Assembly (NCBI RefSeq): GCF_017377875.1
Contig: NZ_CP070975.1
Location: 2,232,001 to 2,296,000, forward strand
Source of the DNA: Alcaligenes sp. SORT26
Lineage (GTDB): Bacteria > Pseudomonadota > Gammaproteobacteria > Burkholderiales > Burkholderiaceae_B
DNA: 64,000 nucleotides
Direction: 5' to 3'
Shown: piece after piece, positions 9,303-18,700 of the stretch
Numbering within the stretch: the first letter of the stretch is position 1
Layout: the number at the start of each line of letters is the position of its first letter
The notes under the pieces: generated by a model
What the model saw: only the letters and a program-made list of their open reading frames with translations
Databases searched by the model: none
Told to the model about the DNA's origin: nothing
Made by a program: the position numbers and the translations under genes

Positions 9303-10112
9303 TCAATTCCTTGTCAGAAAATCCTCCAAATAGGCGGCCACAAGCTCGGGTGCCTCCAGGGGCAATAAATGGCCTGTGTCGGGCAGTTCGTGCAAACCCG
9401 CCGGATGCCGTAATCGCTCCTGCATCTCCTTCATGATGGCCAGCCGCACAAAGCTGCATTCGCCATGCAATAACAAGGTCGGACAGCGCAGCTCCTCCAA
9501 CTGCGCCCAGACATCGTCATTGCGAAATGGCCACCGCGACAAGAAGTACGGGTCATGTCGCCGCTGCCACAGGTCTTGATCGACCTGATTAACAGACTCG
9601 TAGGCAAACTGCTGCAGCAAGGACTGCGGTGCTTGTGGATTGGCTTTACGCTCGTACTCCAGCACGGCATCCCGACTGGGGAAGTTGGCCGGTCGTGGCA
9701 TGACCTCGCGTTCACCTTGCAGGAAGCTGGGCTCTACATCCAGTACCGCCAGGCGGCGGACCCGTTCCGGATAACGGGCCGCATACTCCAGGCCGACCAG
9801 CCCCCCCCAGGACAAACCAGCCAGATCGTACTGTGGCAAACCCAAGGCATCGAGCAGGCAAGCCAGATCCTGCACATGGGCCGATGTGGCGTAGTCTTGC
9901 TGGCTACACCAGTCGCTCAAGCCATGCCCGCGCATGTCCAGCGCAATCACTGCCCGGTTCTGCGACAAGGCACAGGCCACCTGATGCCACAAACCAGCAT
10001 GGCCGGTGACGCCATGCATCACGATCAGGGGCACCTGTGCGGTACGGATAGCGCCGTACTGGCGGGCGTGCAACAAACCTGTGCCGCCCTGTACATAGAT
10101 GGACTGACTCAT
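9303..10112 (-). CDS. Alpha/beta hydrolase in the Rieske operon
   Basis: A 269-residue alpha/beta-hydrolase fold protein. The oxyanion-hole segment VMHGVTGHAGLW, nucleophile Ser101 (GLSWGG) and C-terminal His248 (DTGHLLPLE) are visible. At the usual position of the catalytic acid the sequence reads HGECSFV instead of the common GxxD pattern, so the acid may come from another residue. The start overlaps the Rieske oxygenase stop by 4 bp (ATGA), which points to translational coupling. It likely hydrolyses an ester, lactone or C-C bond made by the oxygenase step; the substrate is unknown. Confidence 0.85.
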   Translation of the reverse strand: MSQSIYVQGGTGLLHARQYGAIRTAQVPLIVMHGVTGHAGLWHQVACALSQNRAVIALDMRGHGLSDWCSQQDYATSAHVQDLACLLDALGLPQYDLAGLSWGGLVGLEYAARYPERVRRLAVLDVEPSFLQGEREVMPRPANFPSRDAVLEYERKANPQAPQSLLQQFAYESVNQVDQDLWQRRHDPYFLSRWPFRNDDVWAQLEELRCPTLLLHGECSFVRLAIMKEMQERLRHPAGLHELPDTGHLLPLEAPELVAAYLEDFLTRN

Positions 10113-11176
10113 CGCAAGCTCTCGACCTGCGCGACCAGGTCATTGAGCCAGCGGCGGTACTCCACCGTGACAATATCCGCACCTCGCACAGGTGTCTCGC
10201 GCTCTTCGGGCAAACCACCTTGCAAATTAATCCACACGGGTCGCTGCGATTCAATGATGGGTTTGTCCTGACCCAGCACCTCGTCCTCGAAGTCCATGAA
10301 GAAGTCGTCGTACATGGGTTCGGTCCCGAAATCGCGGGCCTGCCACCAGAAACTGCGCGTCGTGAACTCGTCCACTGGACAGGCCGCCATCAGCAATACG
10401 TAACGCTTGCCGTTGGGGAAAGTACGCTTCAAATGCACGGTGTGCGGCATGGTGACGTGGTACTCGTTAACTGGCTCGATCAGTTCTTCTTCAATACCCA
10501 GCAGTTTTTTCTTCAATCCTACGCCGGGTTCTTTGACGCCGCTGCGATCAAAGCGCAAGACATGCTCTTCGCGCCAAACCTTGACCGGCTCGACACGCGG
10601 ATTGTCGCGGCTGCCAATCGTACCGTCATGCACGTAGGCAAAATGGCTGAAGTCCACAAAGTTTTCCAGACGACGTGGCGAACTGGTGCGCCAGTCGTAA
10701 GTCTTGCCTTGCAGAACCCGGTAGCTAGGGTCATTCATTTCGGGGAACACGGGCACGGCCATTTGCGGGGTTTCCAGTGCAACCCAGACAATGCCACCGG
10801 ATTCAGTGACGTTAAAGCGTTTCACATTCACCCGCATGGCACAGGTCAGCTCTTCACGGGCTGGAATACGCACGCACTCCCCTTGGGCGTCAAAGCGCCA
10901 GCCATGGTAAGGGCACTCGATCGTGGCATCGACAATTTCACCCAAGGCCAGATTGGTCCCTTTGTGCGGACAGCGGCTGTCCATCGCCACCAGCTCGCCA
11001 TTCAGGCGTGCCAGCACCAGATCCTGACCCAGCAAACGTGCCCCGAAAGGCTTGTCCAGAACCTGACTGCTATAGGCCACGGGATGCCAGAAATGCGCCA
11101 GGGCGCGATACAGGGGATTGCTCTGCTCCTGCGGATGGCGGGCCTGGATCATTGGCACCTCATTCATGACTGTCAT
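10109..11176 (-). CDS. Rieske non-heme iron oxygenase, VanA-type
   Basis: A 355-residue terminal oxygenase. The Rieske [2Fe-2S] ligands are C69, H71 (CPH), C88 and H91 (CPYH). The mononuclear iron site is in NFVDFSHFAYVH, with D175, H178 and H183. The length and single-subunit form match the VanA group (aryl O-demethylases, N-demethylases, some ring hydroxylases). A ribosome-binding site AGGAG lies 6 bp before the ATG. It would take electrons from the reductase encoded two genes upstream. Next to an NCS2 permease and a deaminase-like enzyme, N-demethylation or hydroxylation of a nitrogen heterocycle is a fair guess, but this is inference only. Confidence 0.92.
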   Translation of the reverse strand: MTVMNEVPMIQARHPQEQSNPLYRALAHFWHPVAYSSQVLDKPFGARLLGQDLVLARLNGELVAMDSRCPHKGTNLALGEIVDATIECPYHGWRFDAQGECVRIPAREELTCAMRVNVKRFNVTESGGIVWVALETPQMAVPVFPEMNDPSYRVLQGKTYDWRTSSPRRLENFVDFSHFAYVHDGTIGSRDNPRVEPVKVWREEHVLRFDRSGVKEPGVGLKKKLLGIEEELIEPVNEYHVTMPHTVHLKRTFPNGKRYVLLMAACPVDEFTTRSFWWQARDFGTEPMYDDFFMDFEDEVLGQDKPIIESQRPVWINLQGGLPEERETPVRGADIVTVEYRRWLNDLVAQVESLR

Positions 11177-11208
11177 GATCTACTCCTGAAAATTCCAGCT
11201 AATTCTGT

Positions 11209-11964
11209 TTACAGAAAGTGGGCACCGCCGTTCACCAGCAGGCTCTGCCCCGTCACAAAGTCCGAACCACTGCCCAACAGAAACAAGGCAGCGCCCACCA
11301 TGTCTTCGGGTGTTTGGGTGCGTTGCAGACAACGGCCCGCCACGGTTCGGCGGTCGGCCTCGTCACCCTGGGTCGCGGTAATACCGGCATCGGGAATCAG
11401 GTCCGGGCACAGGGTGTTGACCTGGATATTGAAAGCCCCCACTTCACGGGCCATGGCACGGCTCAGACCCACCACCGCCGCTTTGGACGAGACGTAATGC
11501 AGGAAGTTGGGTACGCCCTTATAGGGAGTATTGGAGGAGACATTGATGATCTTGCCGCCCCCTTGTTGTTTCATGGCCGGGATCACAGCTTTGCAGCACT
11601 GCCACAAACCACGCACATTGATGGCATAGCAGCGATCCCATTCCTCGGCAGGAATGTCCATCAGCGAACCAAAAGTACAGCCACGGAAAAAGCCCGCGTT
11701 ATTGATGATGCCGTCGATAGAGCCAAAGGCATCCAGGGCAGCTTTGGCCATGGCCTGGGTATCGTCGTTATTGGACACATCTACTTTGACGGCAATGGCC
11801 TTGCCACCCTGATCGCGGTACTGCTGGGCCTTGTCGCTTAAATCGCCCAGGTCCGCCATGACCAGATTCGCGCCCTGTGCCACCAAGGCATCGCAGTACG
11901 CCAAACCAATCTGCCCCCCGGCTCCGGTGACGATAACCGTCCTGCCTTTCAATGAAGCATTCAT
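11209..11964 (-). CDS. Short-chain dehydrogenase/reductase
   Basis: A 251-residue classical SDR with the cofactor motif TGAGGQIG (residues 13-20), the NNAG stretch (88-91), a catalytic Ser in NVSS (143-144), and YxxxK as Y157/K161 (HYVSSKAAV). The C-terminus GQSLLVNGGAHFL is typical. An acidic residue (D38) at the end of beta-2 suggests NAD+ preference, by family rule. It lies between the reductase and Rieske genes in the same operon and probably oxidises an alcohol intermediate or a dihydrodiol. A strong ribosome-binding site GGAGGAG precedes the start. Confidence 0.9.
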   Translation of the reverse strand: MNASLKGRTVIVTGAGGQIGLAYCDALVAQGANLVMADLGDLSDKAQQYRDQGGKAIAVKVDVSNNDDTQAMAKAALDAFGSIDGIINNAGFFRGCTFGSLMDIPAEEWDRCYAINVRGLWQCCKAVIPAMKQQGGGKIINVSSNTPYKGVPNFLHYVSSKAAVVGLSRAMAREVGAFNIQVNTLCPDLIPDAGITATQGDEADRRTVAGRCLQRTQTPEDMVGAALFLLGSGSDFVTGQSLLVNGGAHFL

Positions 11965-12007
11965 TTTCCTATCTCCTCCGTATGTGGGCGTCGTTTGCGC
12001 CCTGCTC

Positions 12008-12973
12008 TTATAAATCCAGCGTCAGTGCCTCGCCGCGACTGCGGGAGACGCAAATCATCATGCTCTCTGACGCGGCCCGTTCTTGTTCGCTCAGAACGTG
12101 GTCGCGATGCTCGGGCGTGCCTGCCAGGACTTTGGTTTCACAGGAACCGCAAATCCCCTCGCGGCAGGAGCAGTACACCCGTATGCCCTGATCCAGCAGA
12201 CAATCCAGAATGCTGCGGCCTGCCGGAACCTCTATAGAGCCGCCCGTGCGAGCCAGGTGAACGGTAAACGCGCTGTCATCGCCCTGATCAGCCGCCGCCA
12301 GAGGCGCGGCAGCGAAGTACTCGAAATGCACGTGTTGATCAGGCAGGTCTGCACAGGCCTGCTTATAGGCTTGCAACATACCGGCCGGTCCACAGCAATA
12401 GAAATGGCTACCCTGGCTTTTATAAGGAGCCAGTGCGGCGTCCATATCCATGCGCGCACCATTCATTTCGTCTTCGATCAAGACATCCAAGCGCCCCAAG
12501 CCCTGACTGTTCGCTGCTAATTGTTGAAGTTCGTCCAGAAAGGCCGTTCGGCAACGGCTGCGCACACAGTAGAAAAGATGCCAGGGGCGGCCCAGGGCTT
12601 GTAGCCGCTGTGCCATGGCATGAATCGGTGTAATACCGATGCCACCTGCCAACAGAACGCTGGTAGCCGCTTGCGTTTCATCCAGTTTGAACAGATTGCG
12701 TGGCTCGGAAATCTCCAGCGCATCGCCCACGTTCAAAGCTTGATGAACGGCTCGGGAACCACCCCGGCTGGCCGGATCCAGGCTGACGCCGATCCGGTAC
12801 TGCCCTTCGTGGCTACCCGCCAGCAGTGAATACTGCCGGACCAAGCCCCCTGGCAAATGCACATCGATATGGGCCCCCGCCTCCACGGCTGGGAAGCGGC
12901 CTTCCTGTGGACAGAGCTCCAGTGAACGGATGCCCTCGGCCTCGATGCGTATGCTGCGTATCCAGGATTTCAT
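12008..12973 (-). CDS. VanB-type ferredoxin-NAD(P)H reductase for the Rieske oxygenase
   Basis: A 321-residue electron-transfer protein. Order of domains: FAD/FMN-binding barrel with RQYS (residues 46-49), NAD-binding domain (LLAGGIGITP), and a C-terminal plant-type [2Fe-2S] domain with YCSCREGICGSC and a last Cys in MMICVS. This is the phthalate dioxygenase reductase/VanB arrangement and supplies electrons to the Rieske oxygenase two genes downstream. The frame is open back to 13036, but the ATG at 12973 lies 10 bp after GGAGG; the ATG at 12982 has only one base of spacing. It is the first gene of the leftward operon. Confidence 0.92.
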   Translation of the reverse strand: MKSWIRSIRIEAEGIRSLELCPQEGRFPAVEAGAHIDVHLPGGLVRQYSLLAGSHEGQYRIGVSLDPASRGGSRAVHQALNVGDALEISEPRNLFKLDETQAATSVLLAGGIGITPIHAMAQRLQALGRPWHLFYCVRSRCRTAFLDELQQLAANSQGLGRLDVLIEDEMNGARMDMDAALAPYKSQGSHFYCCGPAGMLQAYKQACADLPDQHVHFEYFAAAPLAAADQGDDSAFTVHLARTGGSIEVPAGRSILDCLLDQGIRVYCSCREGICGSCETKVLAGTPEHRDHVLSEQERAASESMMICVSRSRGEALTLDL

Positions 12974-13036
12974 GATGCTCATGCCTCCTTTTCTTATCTG
13001 ACCTTTGCAGCCCCCGCTGCGGTCTATGGAAAACAT

Positions 13037-13097
13037 TTAAGCACCCGCTATTTGATAAAACAATTGAATTTATTTGATTTATTAGTAAGATAATCTG
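13037..13097. promoter_or_regulatory. Divergent LysR control region
   Basis: A short, very A+T-rich gap between the LysR gene and the catabolic operon. It contains the inverted repeat ATAAA-N9-TTTAT (13055-13059 with 13069-13073), the form expected for a LysR-type operator. LysR regulators usually act on the divergent operon from such a site. Confidence 0.55.
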
Positions 13098-14003
13098 ATG
13101 AATATAACCCTCAGACAACTTCGTGCTTTTGTCGCTGTGGCGGAAGCAGGCCAGTTCACCCAGGCAGCGCGCAATCTGCACGTCACCCAGTCAGCATTGA
13201 GCATGTTGATTCGGGAACTGGAGTCCCAGACCGGGCTACGGCTGTTCGATCGGCACACCCGCAAAGTGGTGCTCAGCGAACCGGGTCAGGAGTTGTTGGG
13301 TACAGCGCGGCGCGTACTGGCCGAGGTGGAAGAGGCCGTGCGCCATTCCAGGGAGTTGACCAGTCATCAACGTGGCCGGGTGTCCATTGCCAGTGGCACG
13401 GTGTTGTCCTCCAGCTTGCTGATTCCGTTTATTGCTCTGTTTCAGCAACGCTATCCCGGCATTCGGGTGGAGTTGCTGGATATGGCAGAGCAAGACATCA
13501 GCCGCCGCCTGGAGCAGGAGCCTATCGATTTTGGTTTGGGAACAGACTGGAATCGGCCCGACACGATTGAGGCGCATCCGGTCATGCAGGATCAATATCA
13601 GGCCCTGTTGCCCCACAACCATCCGCTAACGGCCAAATCACAAATACGTTGGCATGATCTGGCGGCGCATCCGTTTATAGCCTTGTCCTCGCACAGCCCC
13701 TTGGGACAGGCCATACAAAGGCAATTGACGGCCCTGGACATACGGTTTCCGCAGGTTCACGAAGTGTCCTTGCACACCACGGTACTAAGTATGGTCAGGC
13801 ATGGTTTGGGGCTGGCGATCCTGCCTGCCAACACCCAAAGCCTGCCCGAGGCGGCACAGATTATTTTTCGCCCTTTGAAGGCACCGGTTCTGCCCCGGCA
13901 AGTCAGCCTGATGCAATTGCGTCAGCGTTCACTGGCCCCGGCGGCAAGCTTATTCCGCAGCGAGTTGCTGGCCCATATCAAGCGGCAGCATTCAGGTGGC
14001 TGA
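13098..14003 (+). CDS. LysR-type transcriptional regulator of the catabolic operon
   Basis: A 301-residue LysR-family protein with the N-terminal winged helix-turn-helix (LRQLRAFVAVAEAGQFTQAA, then HVTQSALSMLIRELE, residues 6-45) and a C-terminal effector-binding domain (about 90-295). It is transcribed divergently from the Rieske operon with only a short intergenic gap, the classic layout for a regulator that senses the pathway substrate or an intermediate. Its 3' end overlaps the convergent yaeQ gene by 26 bp. Confidence 0.92.
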   Translation: MNITLRQLRAFVAVAEAGQFTQAARNLHVTQSALSMLIRELESQTGLRLFDRHTRKVVLSEPGQELLGTARRVLAEVEEAVRHSRELTSHQRGRVSIASGTVLSSSLLIPFIALFQQRYPGIRVELLDMAEQDISRRLEQEPIDFGLGTDWNRPDTIEAHPVMQDQYQALLPHNHPLTAKSQIRWHDLAAHPFIALSSHSPLGQAIQRQLTALDIRFPQVHEVSLHTTVLSMVRHGLGLAILPANTQSLPEAAQIIFRPLKAPVLPRQVSLMQLRQRSLAPAASLFRSELLAHIKRQHSGG

Positions 14004-14526
14004 CTTCAATAGTGGCTTCGCCCTTTTCACTGCTGGCCCAGACCGTACCATCCTGAACATTCAAATTGATTGTCATGCCTCGTTCAGCCAAGGCGGCTAA
14101 CGCGTCTGTACCCGCCACATCCAGCGCATAGACTTGCAGGTTACGGGCACGGCTGATCTTGTCTTTGATGCCATTCCACCAAACCGGGACGTTACGTCCA
14201 TAAGCCAGCACGGTCACCTTATCAGCGCGGCCACTGGCCTTGATCAAACGACGATCGTCGGGCAACCCCACTTCCAGCCAATGCAGCAGATTGCCGCCCA
14301 AATCATGTTCCCACAGGGCGGGCTCATCCGAATCGCTCAGACCGCGAGAAAAGCTCAGGGCCTCGTCTGATTGCACATACAAGCCATATGCCAGCAAACG
14401 AGCCATCAGACGCTCTTCGGTCTCCGAAGGATGACGGGCCAGCGTCAAGGTATGACTGCCGTAATAGGCCCGATCGTTATCGGCCACATTCAATTCAACT
14501 TTATAAATCGTCGCGCGCAAAGCCAT
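13978..14526 (-). CDS. yaeQ: YaeQ family protein
   Basis: A 182-residue cytoplasmic protein starting MALRATIYKVELNVAD and containing ARHPSETEERLMARLLAYGL, both hallmarks of the YaeQ family, which has a restriction-endonuclease-like fold in solved structures. The molecular role is not settled; E. coli YaeQ was reported to compensate for loss of RfaH. The ATG at 14526 gives the family's usual N-terminus; an upstream ATG at 14553 would add nine atypical residues. It overlaps the end of the LysR gene tail to tail. Confidence 0.88.
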   Translation of the reverse strand: MALRATIYKVELNVADNDRAYYGSHTLTLARHPSETEERLMARLLAYGLYVQSDEALSFSRGLSDSDEPALWEHDLGGNLLHWLEVGLPDDRRLIKASGRADKVTVLAYGRNVPVWWNGIKDKISRARNLQVYALDVAGTDALAALAERGMTINLNVQDGTVWASSEKGEATIEVSHLNAAA

Positions 14527-14551
14527 GGAGCGTCCAGCAAAAGAAACAGAC

Positions 14552-14580
14552 AAAAAACTGGCCGCCCCCAGGACGGCCAG
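14552..14580 (-). terminator. Intrinsic terminator of the lipoprotein gene
   Basis: On the minus strand CTGGCCG pairs with CGGCCAG (14574-14580 with 14558-14564) followed by TTTTTTG. It separates the lipoprotein gene from yaeQ. Confidence 0.82.
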
Positions 14581-14602
14581 GAATCATTCAACTACGCAGA
14601 GA

Positions 14603-15115
14603 TCAGAATGGCAGGCGGTAGCCAGGTGACATTCTGGTCAGGCGGTAAGTGGTACCACTTTGGTCACGCAGCACCAGATTGCGGGCTGTCAGACTGACGA
14701 TGTTGTAGTTGTTTTCGTAAATCGGATCGCCTGGTTCGGTAGTGACACCATTGGACTCTTGCGTGCTGATCTGCACATTACTGCCTTTACGTACCCAGCA
14801 ACCGCTTTCGTTCAAACCTTGTGACGGCTTGTTAGGGCGTTTGACCTGTTCGGTGTACGCCATGGAGCCATCCGTTTGCAAGGTGAACAAGGTACGAAGC
14901 TCGCCCACAACACCTTTCTGGCGGTGCTTGCTTAACCAGTTACCTGCCAGCTCATCCCCGGCAGCAGCAGGCTGGCAGGCAGGATGAACCGGCTTGGCGG
15001 CCGCGGTCTGCGCAGCAGGCTCGGGAGCCGGCGCTTTCACGGCGCAGGCGCTTAAAAAAACTGTAGCCAGCACAGCGACCCAGGAAGTGCGTCGCAAGAT
15101 ATTCGCCTTCGTCAT
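14603..15115 (-). CDS. Putative lipoprotein of unknown function
   Basis: A 170-residue predicted lipoprotein. The N-terminus MTKANILRRTSW is followed by a hydrophobic stretch and a lipobox ending LSAC, then an Ala/Pro-rich linker (APAPEPAAQTAAAKPV). The mature part holds two Cys (HPACQ and SGCWV) and a compact domain with WLSKHRQKGVVGELRTLF. I do not recognise the family. The start at 15115 places the signal peptide correctly; an earlier in-frame start at 15160 would bury it. It is followed by its own terminator. Confidence 0.75.
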   Translation of the reverse strand: MTKANILRRTSWVAVLATVFLSACAVKAPAPEPAAQTAAAKPVHPACQPAAAGDELAGNWLSKHRQKGVVGELRTLFTLQTDGSMAYTEQVKRPNKPSQGLNESGCWVRKGSNVQISTQESNGVTTEPGDPIYENNYNIVSLTARNLVLRDQSGTTYRLTRMSPGYRLPF

Positions 15116-15214
15116 AAAACCCCGTCCTTCATGCTTACATACCGACCCACGACAGGCCACCGAATCCTGAATATTCTACCTGAAGGCGCTTGTTTTACCC
15201 CATAACAAGATGCT

Positions 15215-15673
15215 TCAAAGTGGCAAAGGCAGGCGGGTCACGTTCTTGATTTCTCGCATGGCCACAATGGTGCGGGTTTGGCGCACGCCCGGCATATTAA
15301 ACAGAAAGCGGTGCAGGAAATCGTCGTAGGACTCGGCGCTGGGCACCATGATCTTCAGCAGAAAATCCGCATCGCCGGTCACGGCGTGGCATTCCAGAAT
15401 CTCGGGTGCATCGCGCACGGCACGGATGAAGTTGTCGACAATTTCACCCGAATGACGGTCCAGACTGATCTGGGTAAACATGCAACTTTGCAGGCCAACC
15501 TGACGGCGATCCACACGCGCATAATAGCCCTGGATGACCTTGTTTTTTTCCAGGTTTTTAATGCGCCGCCATACGGGCGCAGTGGACAAACCCACCTGCT
15601 CGGAGACCTGCTGAGCCGAGGCCCGACCGTCCAATTGCAAGGCATCCAGGATTTTTAAGTCAGTTTTATCCAT
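15215..15673 (-). CDS. Lrp/AsnC-family transcriptional regulator
   Basis: A 152-residue regulator with an N-terminal helix-turn-helix (LDGRASAQQVSEQVGLSTAP, then VWRRIKNLEK) and a C-terminal ligand-binding RAM domain. It begins MDKTDLKILDALQ, the usual AsnC/Lrp start, so the ATG at 15673 is preferred over upstream starts. It is divergent from the giant indolepyruvate oxidoreductase gene and probably controls it in response to an amino acid, likely an aromatic or branched one; that link is inferred from position. A perfect palindrome sits just upstream. Confidence 0.9.
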   Translation of the reverse strand: MDKTDLKILDALQLDGRASAQQVSEQVGLSTAPVWRRIKNLEKNKVIQGYYARVDRRQVGLQSCMFTQISLDRHSGEIVDNFIRAVRDAPEILECHAVTGDADFLLKIMVPSAESYDDFLHRFLFNMPGVRQTRTIVAMREIKNVTRLPLPL

Positions 15674-15687
15674 ATTTGAATATTTAC

Positions 15688-15701
15688 GAAATGAACATTT
15701 C
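15688..15701. promoter_or_regulatory. Candidate Lrp-type operator
   Basis: The perfect inverted repeat GAAATG-AA-CATTTC lies 15-28 bp upstream of the Lrp-type start codon and in the divergent promoter region. Lrp/AsnC proteins bind such short A+T-rich palindromes and often repress their own gene. Confidence 0.55.
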
Positions 15702-15785
15702 AAAGAATAGGGAATATCCGCAACTATAACGCAAAAAAAAGCGAGGACAGACTCTCTATCATGATCTCTATCTGGAGGTTTCATC

Positions 15786-18700
15786 ATGACGCAGTCCGTC
15801 GACACTCAATACAAGCTCAGCGACAACCTGACCGCACAATCAGGACGCATCTTTTTAACGGGCACACAGGCCCTGGTGCGCATGTTGCTGACCCAGGCTC
15901 GCCTGGATAAAGAACACGGTTTGAACACCGCTGGTTTTGTCTCTGGCTACCGTGGCTCGCCACTGGGTGGCGTGGACATGATCATGTGGAAGGCCCAGAA
16001 GCATCTGGACCAGGCCAAGGTACGTTTTCAACCCGCCATCAACGAAGATCTGGCCGCCTCCATGATTATGGGTACGCAGCAGGCCGGTGAACGTGCAGAC
16101 CGCACCGTCGATGGGGTGTTTTCCATGTGGTACGGCAAAGGCCCCGGTGTAGACCGCGCGGGCGATGCCTTGCACCACGGCCATGCCGCCGGTGCCTCCC
16201 AGCACGGCGGCGTGTTGATGATTGTGGGTGATGACCACGTGGCCTCGTCCTCGTCCATCCCCCACGCCAGCGAACAATCCCTGATTGCCTGGGGTATCCC
16301 GGTCGTCAATCCCTGTTCGGTCGAAGAATACGAACGCTTTGGTATCTGGGCCTGGGCCTTGTCGCGGTACTCGGGCTCCTGGGTCGCCTTCAAAGCCATT
16401 ACCGAAACGGTAGAAAGCGGCCGCTCTTTTGAAATTGCGCCCCTGGATGATCTGACCCCTGCGCTGGCGGACCAGCAAGGCGGCAAGTATCCCTACGACC
16501 CGAGCAAATTCCTGACCCCGTCCATGGAAGGCACCCTGGATGCCCGCCTGGATAGCGTGCGCGAGTTCGCTCATAAATACAGCCTGGATCGCATCCTGGA
16601 AGCCGCTCCTGATGCGCGTATTGGTATTGTCTCCACCGGCAAAGCCACACTGGATACGCTGGACGCGCTGGAACAGCTCAGCAGCCTGAAGGATCTGCCC
16701 GCCATTCGCCATCTGAAGATTGGTTTGAGCTGGCCTGTTAATCCGCAATCACTGAACGACTTTATTGAAGGCCTGGATCACGTTTTGGTCATTGAGGAAA
16801 AGGGCCCGATTATTGAAGACCAGTTAAAGAACCTGCTCTTTAACCGTGCCCAGCGTCCCACTGTCTCGGGCAAGCGCGATATTGAAAATGAAGTGCTGAT
16901 TCCTGCTGATGGTCAGCTCAGCCCCGCCCGTGTGGCTGTGGGCCTGCGCCGCTGGCTGGGTCACCATGCCAATGTGCAACTGCCTGCCTGTACGGTACAG
17001 AATCTGGCTCCCATTGATACCAATGGTCTGACTCGTCGCCCCTACTTCTGTTCGGGCTGTCCGCACAACACGTCCACCAAAGTCCCCGAAGGCAGCCAGG
17101 CCATGGCGGGTGTGGGTTGCCACTATATGGCGACCTGGATGGACCGCAAGACTCGTGGTCTGACTCAAATGGGGGGCGAAGGCACGGACTGGGTCGGCTT
17201 GTCTCCGTTTATTCAAACGGGCCACATGTTCCAGAACATGGGTGAAGGCACTTACTTCCACTCCGGCTATCTGGCAATTCGTCAGGCCATTGCGGCGGGC
17301 GCCAACATTACCTACAAGATCCTGTTCAACGATGCGGTTGCCATGACAGGCGGCCAACCCGTTGACGGCCCCATCTCTGTACCCCGCATTTGCCAACAAA
17401 CCATTGGTGAAGGTGCACGTCGTGTGGTCATCACCACCGATGAGCCCGAGCGCTATCGCGGCATCAGCCTGCCTGCCGGTGTGGATGTTCACCACCGTCG
17501 TGAACTGGACCGCCTGCAGCGTGAGCTGCGCGAGATCTCCGGCGTGACGATCCTGATTCACGACCAGACGTGTGCTGCTGAAAAACGCCGTCGCCGTAAA
17601 AAGAATGAGTATCCCGATCCTGCTCGCCGCCTCTTTATTAACAAGGCAGTCTGCGAAGGCTGTGGCGATTGCGGTGTGCAATCGAACTGTCTGTCGCTGG
17701 TTCCCGCCGAAACCCCGGAAGGCCGCAAGCGTCAGATCGACCAGTCCAGTTGCAATAAGGATTACTCCTGCGTGGATGGTTTCTGCCCCAGCTTTGTATC
17801 AGTGATGGGCGGTGCCTTGCGTCGTGGCGACCAGAACGGTCAAGCCGACATGAAGGCGCAATTGCTGGCCAAACTGGAAGGTCTGCCTCAGCCCGCCATT
17901 CACGCACAGGAATGCAATGTGATTGTGGCCGGTGTCGGCGGTACGGGTGTGATTACGATTGGTGCCGTGCTCTCCATGGCCGTGCACCTGGAAGGCCGTT
18001 CCAGCTCGGTACTGGACATGACAGGTCTGGCACAAAAAGGCGGTACCGTCATCAGCCACATTCGCCTGTCTGCGGATAAAGAAACAACTGGCGCAGTACG
18101 CGTTGACCCCGGTCAGGCCGACCTGGCTATTTTGTGCGACGTGGTTGCGGCTGCCCATCCGAACGCGCTGTCCTGCCTGCGCCCTGGTCATACCCACGCC
18201 ATCATCAACGAATACCTGGCCCCCACTGCAGAGTTCACCCGCAACCCGGATGCACCGTTGGATGCCCAACACTTGTTGAGCCAATTGAAAGCCACCGCCG
18301 GGGACAACCAGGTGCGCTCCTTCAATGCACACCAGGCCGCCACTTTATTGTTTGGCGATAGCTTGCTGTCCAATATGCTCTTGATGGGTATGGCCTGGCA
18401 ACAAGGCTCCATGCCGGTCAGCAGTGCCGCTATTGAACAGGCTATCCGTCTGAACGGCGTTGCCATTCAAGCCAACCTGGATGCCTTCCATTTGGGTCGC
18501 GTGCTGGCTCATGACGAAAAAGCGCTGAACAGCCTCCTGGCCCCCGCGGCTCAAGTCGTGACCTTGCAGCGCCGCGAAACGCTGGAACAAATCATGCAGC
18601 GCTGCACCAGCAGCCTGGAGCAGTATCAGAACGCCGCCTATGCCCAACGCTTTGCCAGCACCATCAATGCGCTGCGTGACGCCGAGCAAAAACTGCGTCC

